A stretch of 64,000 bases of DNA from Agrobacterium rubi TR3 = NBRC 13261 (GTDB lineage Bacteria; Pseudomonadota; Alphaproteobacteria; Rhizobiales; Rhizobiaceae): the NCBI RefSeq assembly GCF_000739935.1, contig NZ_BBJU01000007.1, forward strand, positions 620,001-684,000, written 5' to 3'. The notes beneath the pieces are model-generated. The model did no database searches and was not told the origin of the DNA. It saw only the letters and a program-made list of their open reading frames with translations. Every line of letters starts with the position of its first letter. The first letter of the stretch is position 1. Made by a program: the position numbers and the translations under genes. Positions 1 to 8,335 of this stretch are shown in pieces.

Positions 1-218
1 GCATGGAGACGTTCCTTTTCTATCAACTGATAGATATTGATCGAATGAGAGCATTCAAGTCTTACCGGTGATTTCTTGCAGTGTGAGATTTGGTGCGATT
101 TCTAAGGATTTCAAAAATACCGACTGCCAGTACCATGGTCTCTGTCGTGCTCTGAGGCTTGCCGGAGGGTGAGCGTGACGCCAGGTGTGAACACAGGACA
201 CAGCAGAGGACACGGAAC

Positions 219-2039
219 ATGTCGCGCGCCCAACACCAAGCGCCGGCGCAGCTTCTTGGCTCGACAGGCATGTCGGCCTTCTCCCGGGCTGCGCTCGGCA
301 TCGGCATCATCAGCGGTGTGGTCAACCTGCTTGCTTTGACATCGCCTATCTTCATGTTGCAGGTCTATGACCGCGTCTTGTCCAGTGGCAGCGTTCCGAC
401 GCTTGTGGGGCTAGCCATCCTTGCCATCGGGCTCTACGCCATTCAGGCCATCCTCGAAATTATACGCGCACGCATCCTCGTCAGGATCGGTGAGGCATTC
501 GACAATCGCCTGTCCGGCAGGGTGCATGATGCCGTTGTACGCCTGCCTCTGTCGTCGCGCATGCCGGGCGATGGTTTGCAGCCGCTGCGTGATCTGGACA
601 ATGTGCGTGGTTTTCTGTCGGGGCAGGGGCCGACCGCCTTGTTCGATTTGCCGTGGATGCCGCTTTATCTTAGCCTGTGCTTTCTCTTCCACTTTTGGAT
701 CGGCATGACCGCGCTGGTGGGTGCGATCGTTCTGGTCACGCTCACCTTGCTGACGAATGCTCTGTCGAAGAAGCCCGTCCAGGATGTGACGAGGCACAAT
801 ATGAAACGCAACGGGCTGCTGGACGGCGCACGGCGCAATGCCGAGGTGGTTCGCGCCATGGGCATGGGAAAGCGTGTCGGCTTGCGTTGGGCGGGCGCCA
901 ACAGCGATTACCTCACCGCCAGCAGATCGGCAGGCGACGTCTCCAACATGCTTGGCAGCATTTCGAAGACGCTGCGTGTCATGCTGCAATCGGCCATTCT
1001 GGGCGTTGGTGCCTATCTCGTCATTCGTCAGGAGGTGACGGGCGGCGTGATGATTGCAAGTTCCATCATGATGGGCAGGGCGCTGGCACCTGTTGATCTT
1101 GCCATCGCCAACTGGAAGCCGTTTCTAATGGCGCGGCATAGCTGGCGGCGGCTGAAAGAATTGCTGGTGACCATCCCTGACGACGTATCCGTCACCGCTT
1201 TGCCGACACCGACCAGAGACCTTCGCGTCGAAGGCATCGTGCTCGTGCCACCGGGCGAAAAGAAACCGACGGTGATGGGACTGGACTTTTCGCTCAGCGC
1301 TGGCAGTGCGCTGGGCGTGATAGGACCATCCGGCTCTGGAAAGACGACGTTGTCGCGGGCACTCGTCAATGCATGGGCTCTCTCATCGGGAAAAATCCGT
1401 CTCGACGGCGCAAGTATCGACCAATGGGACAGTGTCGCGCTCGGTCAGCACATCGGATATCTGCCGCAGGGTGTGGAGCTGTTCGACGGAACGATTGCTC
1501 AGAATATCGCCCGATTTGAAGAGGGGGCCGATCCGAAGGCTATCATATCGGCTGCACAATCGGCCGGTGCTCATGATCTCATCTTGCGTCTGGAGGACGG
1601 TTACGAGACCGGCATCGGTGAGGACGGGTCGGCGCTTTCGGCGGGGCAAAGGCAGCGTATCGGGCTGGCACGAGCGCTTTATGGCGATCCGTTTCTGGTC
1701 GTGCTGGACGAGCCGAACGCCAATCTCGATGCGCAGGGCGAAGCCGCCGTCATGAACGCCATTGCGTCGGTGCGCGCCCGGGGTGGCATCGCCATCGTCG
1801 TGGCGCATCGCCCCAGTGCCATCGGTGCGGTCGATCTGGTTCTGGTGATGGAGGCCGGACGACAAAAGGCGTTCGGGCCGCGTGACGAGGTGCTTTCTAA
1901 GGTTTTGAAAGGTGCCGAACCGGCGGCACCACCGCCAAAGAGCTTTTCCGTTCCCGGTTACGGCGTGCGTCCGCTTCGTGCCGTGGCACAACAGTTGGAA
2001 ACGGTGGGTGGCGATGCGGGGGACGGACGTGATGTCTAG
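219..2039 (+). CDS. prsD: Type I secretion ABC exporter, permease/ATPase (PrsD family)
   Basis: Inner-membrane ABC exporter of a type I secretion system, which would energise one-step export of a C-terminally targeted protein through a TolC-like channel. The N-terminal half (about residues 20-330 of 606) carries the hydrophobic exporter domain. The C-terminal half is a complete nucleotide-binding domain with Walker A GPSGSGKTT near residue 369, signature LSAGQRQRIGLARAL, Walker B FLVVLDEP and a switch histidine in VVAHRP. There is no N-terminal C39 peptidase. I chose the ATG at 219, preceded by AGAGGA 8 nt upstream; the frame stays open to 159 but without a good ribosome site. The membrane fusion protein follows with an 8-nt overlap. 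No exported substrate or outer-membrane channel gene is visible. PrsD of Rhizobium exports EPS glycanases and adhesins, so that role is family knowledge only. Confidence 0.9.
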   Translation: MSRAQHQAPAQLLGSTGMSAFSRAALGIGIISGVVNLLALTSPIFMLQVYDRVLSSGSVPTLVGLAILAIGLYAIQAILEIIRARILVRIGEAFDNRLSGRVHDAVVRLPLSSRMPGDGLQPLRDLDNVRGFLSGQGPTALFDLPWMPLYLSLCFLFHFWIGMTALVGAIVLVTLTLLTNALSKKPVQDVTRHNMKRNGLLDGARRNAEVVRAMGMGKRVGLRWAGANSDYLTASRSAGDVSNMLGSISKTLRVMLQSAILGVGAYLVIRQEVTGGVMIASSIMMGRALAPVDLAIANWKPFLMARHSWRRLKELLVTIPDDVSVTALPTPTRDLRVEGIVLVPPGEKKPTVMGLDFSLSAGSALGVIGPSGSGKTTLSRALVNAWALSSGKIRLDGASIDQWDSVALGQHIGYLPQGVELFDGTIAQNIARFEEGADPKAIISAAQSAGAHDLILRLEDGYETGIGEDGSALSAGQRQRIGLARALYGDPFLVVLDEPNANLDAQGEAAVMNAIASVRARGGIAIVVAHRPSAIGAVDLVLVMEAGRQKAFGPRDEVLSKVLKGAEPAAPPPKSFSVPGYGVRPLRAVAQQLETVGGDAGDGRDV

Positions 2040-3342
2040 CGGCAATGGTTTCGATGTGTCCCGCTCCATCCGTCGCCACCTGCTGGCGGGACTGGCTGCC
2101 TGCACCGTTCTGGTGGGCGGTGCAGGGGCGTGGGCGTCCGTCACGTCCCTGTCGGGGGCTGTGGTTGCGCAGGGCCATTTCGTGGTCGGTTCCTACGTCA
2201 AGAAGGTCCAGCACCCAACCGGCGGCGTGGTGGGTGACATTCTGGTTTCAGAGGGCGACGCGGTCAAGGCAGGCGATGTTCTCATGCGGCTGGATGCCAC
2301 ACAAACGCGGGCAAATCTGGCCATCGTCACCAAGAGGCTGGATGAGTTGACGGCGCGGCTGGCGCGGCTTGAGGCCGAGCGTGACGATCTTTCGGACATC
2401 CGCTTTCCAGACGCCATCCTGGCCCGTCAGACTGAGCCGGACGTCGCCTCGGTCATCCACAGCGAAAGGCGTCTGTTTGACTTCCGCCGTCAAGCGAGGG
2501 AGGGCAAAAAAGCGCAGCTTTCGGAGCGCATCACTCAGTTCGGCCACGAGATCGATGGCCTGAAAGCGCAGGAGACCGCCTATAATGATGGCATGCTCGT
2601 GCTCCAGCAGGAGATCACTTCTCTCACAACGCTGCGCAGGGATGGCGTGGTCTCGGACCAGCGCCTAAATGGACTGAAGACACAGATCGCAACGTTCGGC
2701 GGAGAGCGGGGAGAGAAGATCGCTTATCAGGCGCAGGTCGCGGGCAAGATTTCCGAAACCCGCCTGCAAATTCTTCAGATTGATCAGGATCTCAAATCCG
2801 AGGTCAGCAGCGAACTCAAGGATGTTCAGGCGCAGGTGGGCGAATATGTCGAGCGCAAGATTTCAGCCGAAGACAATCTGAAGCGGGTCGATATCATCGC
2901 GCCGCAATCGGGTGTGGTTCATGAACTAGCGGTTCACACGGTGGGCGGGGTCATCAGCCCCGGTGAGGTCATCATGTCCATCGTGCCTGAAGAGGATGCT
3001 CTGGCGTTGGAAGTCCAGATTGCGCCCAAGGACATCGACCAGATCAGCCTTGGCCATGCCGCGCGGCTGCGCATGTCTGCCTTCAACCAGCGAACGACAC
3101 CGCAATTGAATGCACATGTAACGCGCATCGCCGCCGATCTCGCCACCAATGAAAGGACCGGCGCCTCCTATTACGTGGTGCGTCTCTTGGTTGCGGATGG
3201 TGAAACCGAAAAGCTGAAGGGTTTGAAGCTGGTTCCCGGTATGCCCGCCGAGGCTATGATCCAAACCGCAGACAGGACCGCACTGTCCTATCTCGTCAAA
3301 CCGCTGTCCGACCAGATCAATAGAGCCTTTCGCGAAGAGTAA
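2032..3342 (+). CDS. prsE: Type I secretion membrane fusion protein (HlyD/PrsE family)
   Basis: Periplasmic adaptor joining the ABC exporter to an outer-membrane channel. One N-terminal transmembrane helix (about residues 15-35) follows a short cytoplasmic tail. A split biotinyl-lipoyl domain comes next (GGVVGDILVSEGDAVKAGDVL near residue 65 and DIIAPQSGVVHELAVHTVGG near residue 290), with a long alpha-helical coiled-coil hairpin between the halves and a beta-barrel after. About 436 residues is normal for the family. The start at 2032 overlaps the exporter stop by 8 nt and has GGGGA 9 nt upstream. An in-frame ATG at 2014 is an alternative, and the frame is open back to 1912 inside the exporter gene. 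The overlap implies translational coupling with the exporter. Confidence 0.88.
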   Translation: MSSGNGFDVSRSIRRHLLAGLAACTVLVGGAGAWASVTSLSGAVVAQGHFVVGSYVKKVQHPTGGVVGDILVSEGDAVKAGDVLMRLDATQTRANLAIVTKRLDELTARLARLEAERDDLSDIRFPDAILARQTEPDVASVIHSERRLFDFRRQAREGKKAQLSERITQFGHEIDGLKAQETAYNDGMLVLQQEITSLTTLRRDGVVSDQRLNGLKTQIATFGGERGEKIAYQAQVAGKISETRLQILQIDQDLKSEVSSELKDVQAQVGEYVERKISAEDNLKRVDIIAPQSGVVHELAVHTVGGVISPGEVIMSIVPEEDALALEVQIAPKDIDQISLGHAARLRMSAFNQRTTPQLNAHVTRIAADLATNERTGASYYVVRLLVADGETEKLKGLKLVPGMPAEAMIQTADRTALSYLVKPLSDQINRAFREE

Positions 3343-3656
3343 TGTCAGTATTCTGTCAGGTAGCGTTTTGAATACCACATCTGACTGTTTTCATGTCCGC
3401 GCGTGGTTGCCAACTTACGTTACGTAAGTAGAAACGACTCCAGAGATATGTCGTAAATATACTGATTATATTGGCTTATTTTTCTACGCTCGTGAATGAA
3501 TTAACCTCGTTTAAATTGTTTTCGTTCAACAGTGAACACTCACTGGCGCTTCATGAAGAAGTGCGTTCTTCTCTGGCACCACGATGGTGAACGTTCACGA
3601 TTTCGCGAGCGTTGCGGATGTGTCTTGCCGGTTTGTTAAACGCTTTCCGAGGGCCT
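3343..3656. other. Intergenic region upstream of the chemoreceptor
   Basis: About 310 bp without a credible gene, and AT-richer than its surroundings (3430-3530). It holds the perfect palindrome at 3413-3429 and presumably the chemoreceptor promoter. I see no convincing -35/-10 pair and no clear terminator after the secretion genes. Confidence 0.5.
3413..3429. promoter_or_regulatory. Perfect 8-bp inverted repeat, possible operator
   Basis: ACTTACGT and ACGTAAGT flank a single T, giving a perfect 17-bp palindrome about 230 bp before the chemoreceptor start and 70 bp after prsE. No T-run follows, so it is not an intrinsic terminator. A transcription-factor site is the simplest reading; the factor is unknown. 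Confidence 0.4.
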
Positions 3657-5576
3657 ATGTCTTTCCTGCAAAACGCGAAAATCCGCACCAAGGTACTTTC
3701 TCTCATCATTCCCGTCGCACTCATTGGTTTAGTGGGTCTCGGCGTTGTCTCCAACAACTACAAAAATGCCGATAACACTTATTCCGATTTCATTTCGAAC
3801 AACGCTGTCGGATCGACGGAATTGTTTCGGGCAAACACGGCATTGGTATCGATCGGTTATGATGCGACGCTGGGCCTGATGATGCGTGAGCAGTCTGCCG
3901 ATACGGCGAAGGTTGAAGAAGCCTACAAGAGCGACATCGCGACAACGATGCGGCGTCTTGAAAACGCAAAGAAACTGCTGCCGGATCTGACGGGTCAGGT
4001 CGATGAATTGTCTGGCCGTGTCGACCAGATCGTTGCTTTGACCAATAAGGTCTGGGTGGATGCCAAGTCTGGCGATTTCCAGACTGCCCGCAAGACGCTG
4101 ATGTCCGTCAACCCGATGATCGACCAGTGGCGCAGTGACATTCGCGTTCTCAGCGAAGGTAACCTCAAAATCGTTCTGGATAAGTCCGATGGTTTGACGG
4201 ACCAGACGAATTCCACGATCCTGACATCTCTGGTGGTCCTTGCGCTTCTGTTCATGGCTGCCATCATCTTGGCGCTGTTCGTGTCGGCCCGCGGCATCAC
4301 CGGCCCGATCGATCGTCTGCGCACCCGTATGGTGTCGCTGGCAAGTGGCGAAACGCAGGCCGAAGTCGATGGTCTCAACCGTCGTGACGAGGTTGGCCAG
4401 ATGGCCGAAGCGGTTGCCGTGTTCCGCAACAGTGCGCTTGAGCGTATCCGCCTCGAGCAGGAAGCCGATGCCAATCGCTCCATGTCCGAAAAAGAACGGA
4501 TTGCCCGCGAAGAGCAGAAGGCCAAGGAAGCCGCAGACACCAGCTTTGCCGTCGACAATCTGGCCGATGCCCTGTCGCGTCTTGCCGATGGCGATGTTTC
4601 TTACCGCATCAGCCAGCCGTTTGTTCAGCATCTGGACGTGGTTCGCGCCAACTTCAACTCGTCTGCCGAAAAGCTGCAGTCTGCACTGAACCGCGTGGCC
4701 GACAACGCTCGTGGTATCGACGCCGGTGCCAATGAAATCCGCGCCGCTGCCGACGATCTGGCCAAGCGCACCGAACAGCAGGCAGCATCGGTCGAAGAAA
4801 CCGCAGCGGCTCTCGAGCAGATCACCACGACGGTGAAGGACAGCACCAAGCGTGCACAGGAAGCCGGTCAGCTGGTCTCCAAGGCCCGCACCGGTGCCGA
4901 ACAGTCCGGCGATGTGGTTCGCAAGGCCGTGATTGCCATGGAGCAGATCGAGAAGTCCTCGTCTGAAATCTCCAACATCATCAGCGTCATTGATGAGATC
5001 GCTTTCCAGACCAACCTTCTGGCCTTGAACGCCGGTGTGGAAGCGGCACGTGCCGGTGAAGCAGGCAAGGGCTTTGCGGTCGTGGCTCAGGAAGTCCGTG
5101 AACTGGCCCAGCGCTCTGCCAATGCCGCCAAGGACATCAAGGCACTGATCACCACCTCCAACGGTCAGGTTCAGCAGGGTGTGCAGCTGGTAGGCGAGAC
5201 AGGTCGTGCTCTGGAAACCATCGTTGCTGAAGTGCAGGAAATCAACCGTCACGTGGTGGCGATTGTCGATGGTGCGCAGGAGCAGTCTTCCGGCTTGCAG
5301 CAGATCAACACAGCCGTCAACCAGATGGACCAGGATACGCAGAAGAACGCGGCGATGGTCGAAGAGCAGACGGCAGCCAGCCATACGCTGGCCCGCGAAG
5401 CCGCTTCGCTCAACCATCTGCTTGGCCAGTTCAAGCTGGGTGGCGGATACGAGGCACCGCGCCAGGCCACGCAGACGGAACGTCCGGTTCAGTCTCCGGC
5501 CCGTGCGCTGGGCCGCAAGGTGGCCTCTGCCTTCAACGGCAATGCCGCTGTGAAATCGGATTGGGAAGAGTTTTGA
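3657..5576 (+). CDS. Methyl-accepting chemotaxis protein with C-terminal DWEEF tether
   Basis: Transmembrane chemoreceptor of about 639 residues that would control CheA activity in response to a ligand. The order is: transmembrane helix 1 (about 12-31); periplasmic helical sensor domain (about 32-185, four-helix-bundle type by look); transmembrane helix 2 (about 188-208); HAMP linker; a second HAMP-like coiled segment near 300-350; and a cytoplasmic signalling hairpin whose tip EIAFQTNLLALNAGVEAARA lies near residue 448. The protein ends in DWEEF, resembling the NWETF-type pentapeptide that recruits CheR/CheB. The ATG at 3657 was chosen because GAGGG lies just upstream and MSFLQNAKIRTKVLS is a typical receptor start. 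The frame is open to 3612. Ligand unknown. A hairpin terminator follows. Confidence 0.92.
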   Translation: MSFLQNAKIRTKVLSLIIPVALIGLVGLGVVSNNYKNADNTYSDFISNNAVGSTELFRANTALVSIGYDATLGLMMREQSADTAKVEEAYKSDIATTMRRLENAKKLLPDLTGQVDELSGRVDQIVALTNKVWVDAKSGDFQTARKTLMSVNPMIDQWRSDIRVLSEGNLKIVLDKSDGLTDQTNSTILTSLVVLALLFMAAIILALFVSARGITGPIDRLRTRMVSLASGETQAEVDGLNRRDEVGQMAEAVAVFRNSALERIRLEQEADANRSMSEKERIAREEQKAKEAADTSFAVDNLADALSRLADGDVSYRISQPFVQHLDVVRANFNSSAEKLQSALNRVADNARGIDAGANEIRAAADDLAKRTEQQAASVEETAAALEQITTTVKDSTKRAQEAGQLVSKARTGAEQSGDVVRKAVIAMEQIEKSSSEISNIISVIDEIAFQTNLLALNAGVEAARAGEAGKGFAVVAQEVRELAQRSANAAKDIKALITTSNGQVQQGVQLVGETGRALETIVAEVQEINRHVVAIVDGAQEQSSGLQQINTAVNQMDQDTQKNAAMVEEQTAASHTLAREAASLNHLLGQFKLGGGYEAPRQATQTERPVQSPARALGRKVASAFNGNAAVKSDWEEF

Positions 5577-5621
5577 GCCGAAAGGTTTGAATGACCTGAA
5601 CCGATACGATCATCATAAACA

Positions 5622-5648
5622 CCGCCCGCGCTCGTCGCGGGCGGTTTT
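5622..5648 (+). terminator. Intrinsic terminator after the chemoreceptor
   Basis: Perfect 9-bp stem (CCGCCCGCG and CGCGGGCGG) with a 5-nt loop, followed by TTTT, 45 nt after the chemoreceptor stop. Confidence 0.85.
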
Positions 5649-5689
5649 CGTATGGGGATTTCGTTATCCCGTTGAATGTCGTAAGTGAA

Positions 5690-5701
5690 CATATCGATAT
5701 G
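5690..5701. promoter_or_regulatory. Palindrome CATATCGATATG before the GntR gene
   Basis: Perfect 12-bp palindrome 20 bp upstream of the GntR start. Its core TATCGATA matches the pattern T-R-TCGA-Y-A shared with TGTCGACA in the promoter of the downstream aldolase gene (6505-6512). That suggests one regulator binding both places, including its own promoter. Confidence 0.5.
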
Positions 5702-5721
5702 GTTGTGGGATACGGGCGCAG

Positions 5722-6441
5722 ATGAATACGAATGATAAGGTGGATGACAAGGAGCGGCAGACGCCCCGTCGGGGGTTCGGCGTGTCCACGGTCTATGAGA
5801 CGCTCCGCAACGAGATCATCGAGCTGAAGCTCGCTCCAGGCAGCCCCATCGATGAAGTGCAGCTTTCCGAACGTTTCGAGCTTTCCCGCACGCCGATTCG
5901 CGAGGCGCTCGTCAAACTGTCTGCCGAAGGCCTGATCACGACCCTGACAAACCGGGCGACCATCGTGTCGCAGATCGATTTTCTGGGTCTGCCGGAATTT
6001 TTCGATGCGCTGACACTGATGTATCGCGTCACCACCCGCCTTGCCGCCGCAAACCACACGGCGGACAACATCGTGACGATCAAAGCCTTTCAGAAATCGT
6101 TTGAAAGAGCTGTCGATGAGCGCGACGTGCTGGCGATGATTTCCACCAATCGCGATTTCCACCTGGCGATCGCCTATGCGGGCGGCAATCGGCATTACGC
6201 CGAGCTTTTCACCCGGCTGCTGGACGAGGGGCGCCGTATTCTCCGCCTCTACTACTCCTCCTTCAACGATGTGCTGCCGCGCCATTATGTCAGCGAGCAT
6301 GAGGACATGATCCAGGCGATCATCGAGCGGAACGTGGATAAGGCGGACAAACTTGCTGTTGTTCATGCCGACCAGATCGTTGAGCAAATCCGTTCTTATA
6401 TCACCGCCGATACGCGCCAGAGCGTGGATATCGCTCTTTAG
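5722..6441 (+). CDS. GntR-family regulator, FCD (FadR-like) subfamily
   Basis: DNA-binding regulator of 239 residues. An N-terminal winged helix-turn-helix (about residues 22-90, with LSERFELSRTPIREALVKLS as recognition region) is joined to an all-helical FCD ligand domain (about 95-225). The FCD domain shows histidines in a metal-site arrangement (DFHLAIAYAGGNRH, then a later histidine in HYVSEHEDMI). FCD regulators usually sense small organic acids. The DHDPS-family enzyme gene starts 129 nt downstream in the same direction behind its own promoter containing a matching palindrome, so this protein probably represses that gene and itself. The effector cannot be read from the sequence. Confidence 0.88.
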   Translation: MNTNDKVDDKERQTPRRGFGVSTVYETLRNEIIELKLAPGSPIDEVQLSERFELSRTPIREALVKLSAEGLITTLTNRATIVSQIDFLGLPEFFDALTLMYRVTTRLAAANHTADNIVTIKAFQKSFERAVDERDVLAMISTNRDFHLAIAYAGGNRHYAELFTRLLDEGRRILRLYYSSFNDVLPRHYVSEHEDMIQAIIERNVDKADKLAVVHADQIVEQIRSYITADTRQSVDIAL

Positions 6442-6492
6442 ACGGGTTGGCACAAAGCAAGCTCACCCGACTGGAAAGATCGCGGCGCAGCA

Positions 6493-6522
6493 TTGTATTT
6501 TATTTGTCGACATGTCTATGAT
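6493..6522 (+). promoter_or_regulatory. Candidate promoter with GntR operator in the spacer
   Basis: TTGTAT (6493-6498), an 18-nt spacer and TATGAT (6517-6522). The spacer contains the palindrome TGTCGACA (6505-6512), matching the T-R-TCGA-Y-A core found upstream of the GntR gene. A start site near 6529 would exclude the longer reading of the next gene and supports its ATG at 6571. Confidence 0.55.
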
Positions 6523-6570
6523 TTCCTGCTAATGAGCAGATCACGATTGATTTTGAACAAGGCGACGACG

Positions 6571-7506
6571 ATGGCAGATACGATTTTCACCGGCTGCATT
6601 CCTGCTCTTATGACCCCATGCAAGGCGGATCGCACACCGGATTTCGATGCGCTGGTGAAAAAGGGCAAGGACCTTATCGCCGCTGGCATGTCTGCGGTGG
6701 TATATTGCGGTTCCATGGGCGACTGGCCTTTGCTGACCGATGAGGAACGCCAAGAAGGCGTGCGTCGTCTGGCCGAGGCTGGCATTCCGGTGATTGTCGG
6801 CACCGGAGCCATCAACACGAAATCGGCTGTCAGCCATGCCGCCCATGCTGCAAAGGTGGGCGCCAAGGGGTTGATGGTGATCCCGCGCGTTCTGTCACGT
6901 GGTTCGTCGTCATCTGCCCAGAAGGCGCATTTCTCGGCCATTCTCGAAGCAGCCGATGGATTGCCTGCGGTTATCTATAACAGCCCCTATTACGGCTTTG
7001 CCACCCGCGCTGACCTGTTCTTCGACCTGCGGTCGCGCTACGCCAACCTGATCGGCTTCAAGGAGTTCGGCGGCAAGGCAGACATGACCTATGCTGCTGA
7101 AAACATCACCGCTGGCGATGACGATCTGACCTTGATGGTCGGTGTCGATACCGGCGTCTACCACGGCTTTGTCAATTGCGGTGCAGGCGGTGCCATCACC
7201 GGCATCGGCAATGCGCTGCCGAAGGAAGTGCTCCACCTCGTTTCCTTGTGCGAAAAGGCTGCACAAGGTGATGCGACCGCTCGCCGTGACGCGCTGGAAC
7301 TCGAGGAAGCGCTGACCATGCTGTCCACCTATGACGAAGGTCCGGACCTCGTGCTGCACTACAAATATCTGATGGTGCTGAATGGGGACACGGAATACAC
7401 GCTGCACTTCAACGAAAGCGACGAACTCAGCGCCTCGCAGCGCCGCCAGCTCGAGACGCAGTATGCGCTGTTCAAGGCTTGGTACGCATCGCGCTATGCG
7501 AACTAA
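6571..7506 (+). CDS. DHDPS-family aldolase/deaminase (HypD-like)
   Basis: Schiff-base-forming class I aldolase-superfamily enzyme of 311 residues with a single TIM barrel. Visible signature elements are the pyruvate-binding stretch YCGSMGDWPLLT, the YNSPYYG tyrosine near residue 135 and the catalytic lysine in GFKEFGG near residue 164. GSMGDWP differs from the GTTGE of true DapA, so a lysine-biosynthesis role is unlikely. The sequence resembles, from memory, rhizobial 1-pyrroline-4-hydroxy-2-carboxylate deaminase (hydroxyproline catabolism), but no other hydroxyproline gene is adjacent. The ATG at 6571 has AAGGCG 6 nt upstream; the frame continues to 6493 across the likely promoter. Likely controlled by the preceding GntR protein. 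Confidence 0.82.
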   Translation: MADTIFTGCIPALMTPCKADRTPDFDALVKKGKDLIAAGMSAVVYCGSMGDWPLLTDEERQEGVRRLAEAGIPVIVGTGAINTKSAVSHAAHAAKVGAKGLMVIPRVLSRGSSSSAQKAHFSAILEAADGLPAVIYNSPYYGFATRADLFFDLRSRYANLIGFKEFGGKADMTYAAENITAGDDDLTLMVGVDTGVYHGFVNCGAGGAITGIGNALPKEVLHLVSLCEKAAQGDATARRDALELEEALTMLSTYDEGPDLVLHYKYLMVLNGDTEYTLHFNESDELSASQRRQLETQYALFKAWYASRYAN

Positions 7507-7531
7507 CACTGTTTTGAAACTGACGATCGTT

Positions 7532-7562
7532 AAAAAATGCGCCCCCACAGGGCGCATTTTTT
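7532..7562. terminator. Bidirectional intrinsic terminator
   Basis: A 13-bp perfect stem (AAAAAATGCGCCC with GGGCGCATTTTTT) and a 5-nt loop between two convergent genes. Poly-A on one side and poly-T on the other make it functional on both strands, for the aldolase gene (+) and ribB (-). Confidence 0.9.
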
Positions 7563-7569
7563 GTTTGGT

Positions 7570-8217
7570 TCAAGCAACCTGCTTTTCAGCGATAGCGCTC
7601 TCGCTCTGCTCACGCAAGGTGAGATAATCGACCAGATCCTTGATCGTTACGACAAGCAGGCCATGGCGCTCTGCAAAGACCAGCAACTGCGGCAGGCGTG
7701 CCATGGTGCCGTCCTCGTTGGCGACTTCGCAGATGGTGCCGGAGGGAAACTTGCCCGCAAGGCGGCACAGATCGACCGCTGCTTCCGTATGGCCGGTGCG
7801 ACCGAGAACGCCGAGCGGATTGGCGCGTAACGGAAAGATGTGGCCTGGCCGGGCGAAATCATCCGGCTTGGTATCCGGTGCCACGAGCGCGCGCACCGTT
7901 TTGGCACGGTCGCTTGCGGAAATGCCGGTCGTGGTGCCGGGGATATAGTCCACTGACACGGTAAACGCCGTCTTGTGAAACTCGGTGTTGCGCGGCACCA
8001 TCAGTGGTATGTCGAGTTCATCCAGCCGTTCGCCCGGCATGGCGACGCAGATGAGACCCCGCGCGTGGTTCATCATGAATGTGATGTGTTGCGCCGTAAT
8101 GCTGTCGGAAGCGACGATGATGTCGCCTTCGTTTTCGCGGTCTTCGTCATCCACGACGATGATCATCTCACCGCGTGCAATGGCGTCAATCGCATCGTCT
8201 ATTTTAGAAATCGTCAT
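7570..8217 (-). CDS. ribB: 3,4-dihydroxy-2-butanone 4-phosphate synthase
   Basis: Converts ribulose 5-phosphate to 3,4-dihydroxy-2-butanone 4-phosphate and formate, the four-carbon branch of riboflavin synthesis. At 215 residues this is the stand-alone RibB domain; no GTP cyclohydrolase II (RibA) part is present. Visible signatures are the acidic metal loop VVDDEDRENEGD (about residues 22-33), FMMNHARGLIC, the RPGHIFPL region and GRTGHTEAAVDL near the end. The ATG at 8217 has an AAAGG ribosome site. The frame runs open to 8556, but that stretch is the FMN riboswitch leader, so the longer reading is an artefact. Expression should fall when FMN is plentiful. Confidence 0.95.
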   Translation of the reverse strand: MTISKIDDAIDAIARGEMIIVVDDEDRENEGDIIVASDSITAQHITFMMNHARGLICVAMPGERLDELDIPLMVPRNTEFHKTAFTVSVDYIPGTTTGISASDRAKTVRALVAPDTKPDDFARPGHIFPLRANPLGVLGRTGHTEAAVDLCRLAGKFPSGTICEVANEDGTMARLPQLLVFAERHGLLVVTIKDLVDYLTLREQSESAIAEKQVA

Positions 8218-8335
8218 GTCTTGCCTTTCAAGGGTTATGCCGTTTCCGGCACTTTCGCGTTTTTGGAAAAACGCCAAATCTCCCTTGGGCGAACAACGCG
8301 GCAGCGCCCGCTGTGCGCGGGTTCTGTCACCTTGT

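Noticed and set aside
3729-5417. 562-codon open frame antisense to the chemoreceptor
   Set aside because: Mirror image of a strongly coding gene in GC-rich DNA; no ribosome site, no recognisable domain, and compositionally odd protein.
6493-6570. N-terminal extension of the DHDPS-family protein
   Set aside because: It runs through a good -35/-10 promoter and GntR-type palindrome, and lacks homology to the family N-terminus.
8257-8274. GCGTTTTT/AAAAACGC hairpin as intrinsic terminator of the ribB leader
   Set aside because: The loop is only 2 nt (effective stem 7 bp) and no T-run follows it on the transcript.
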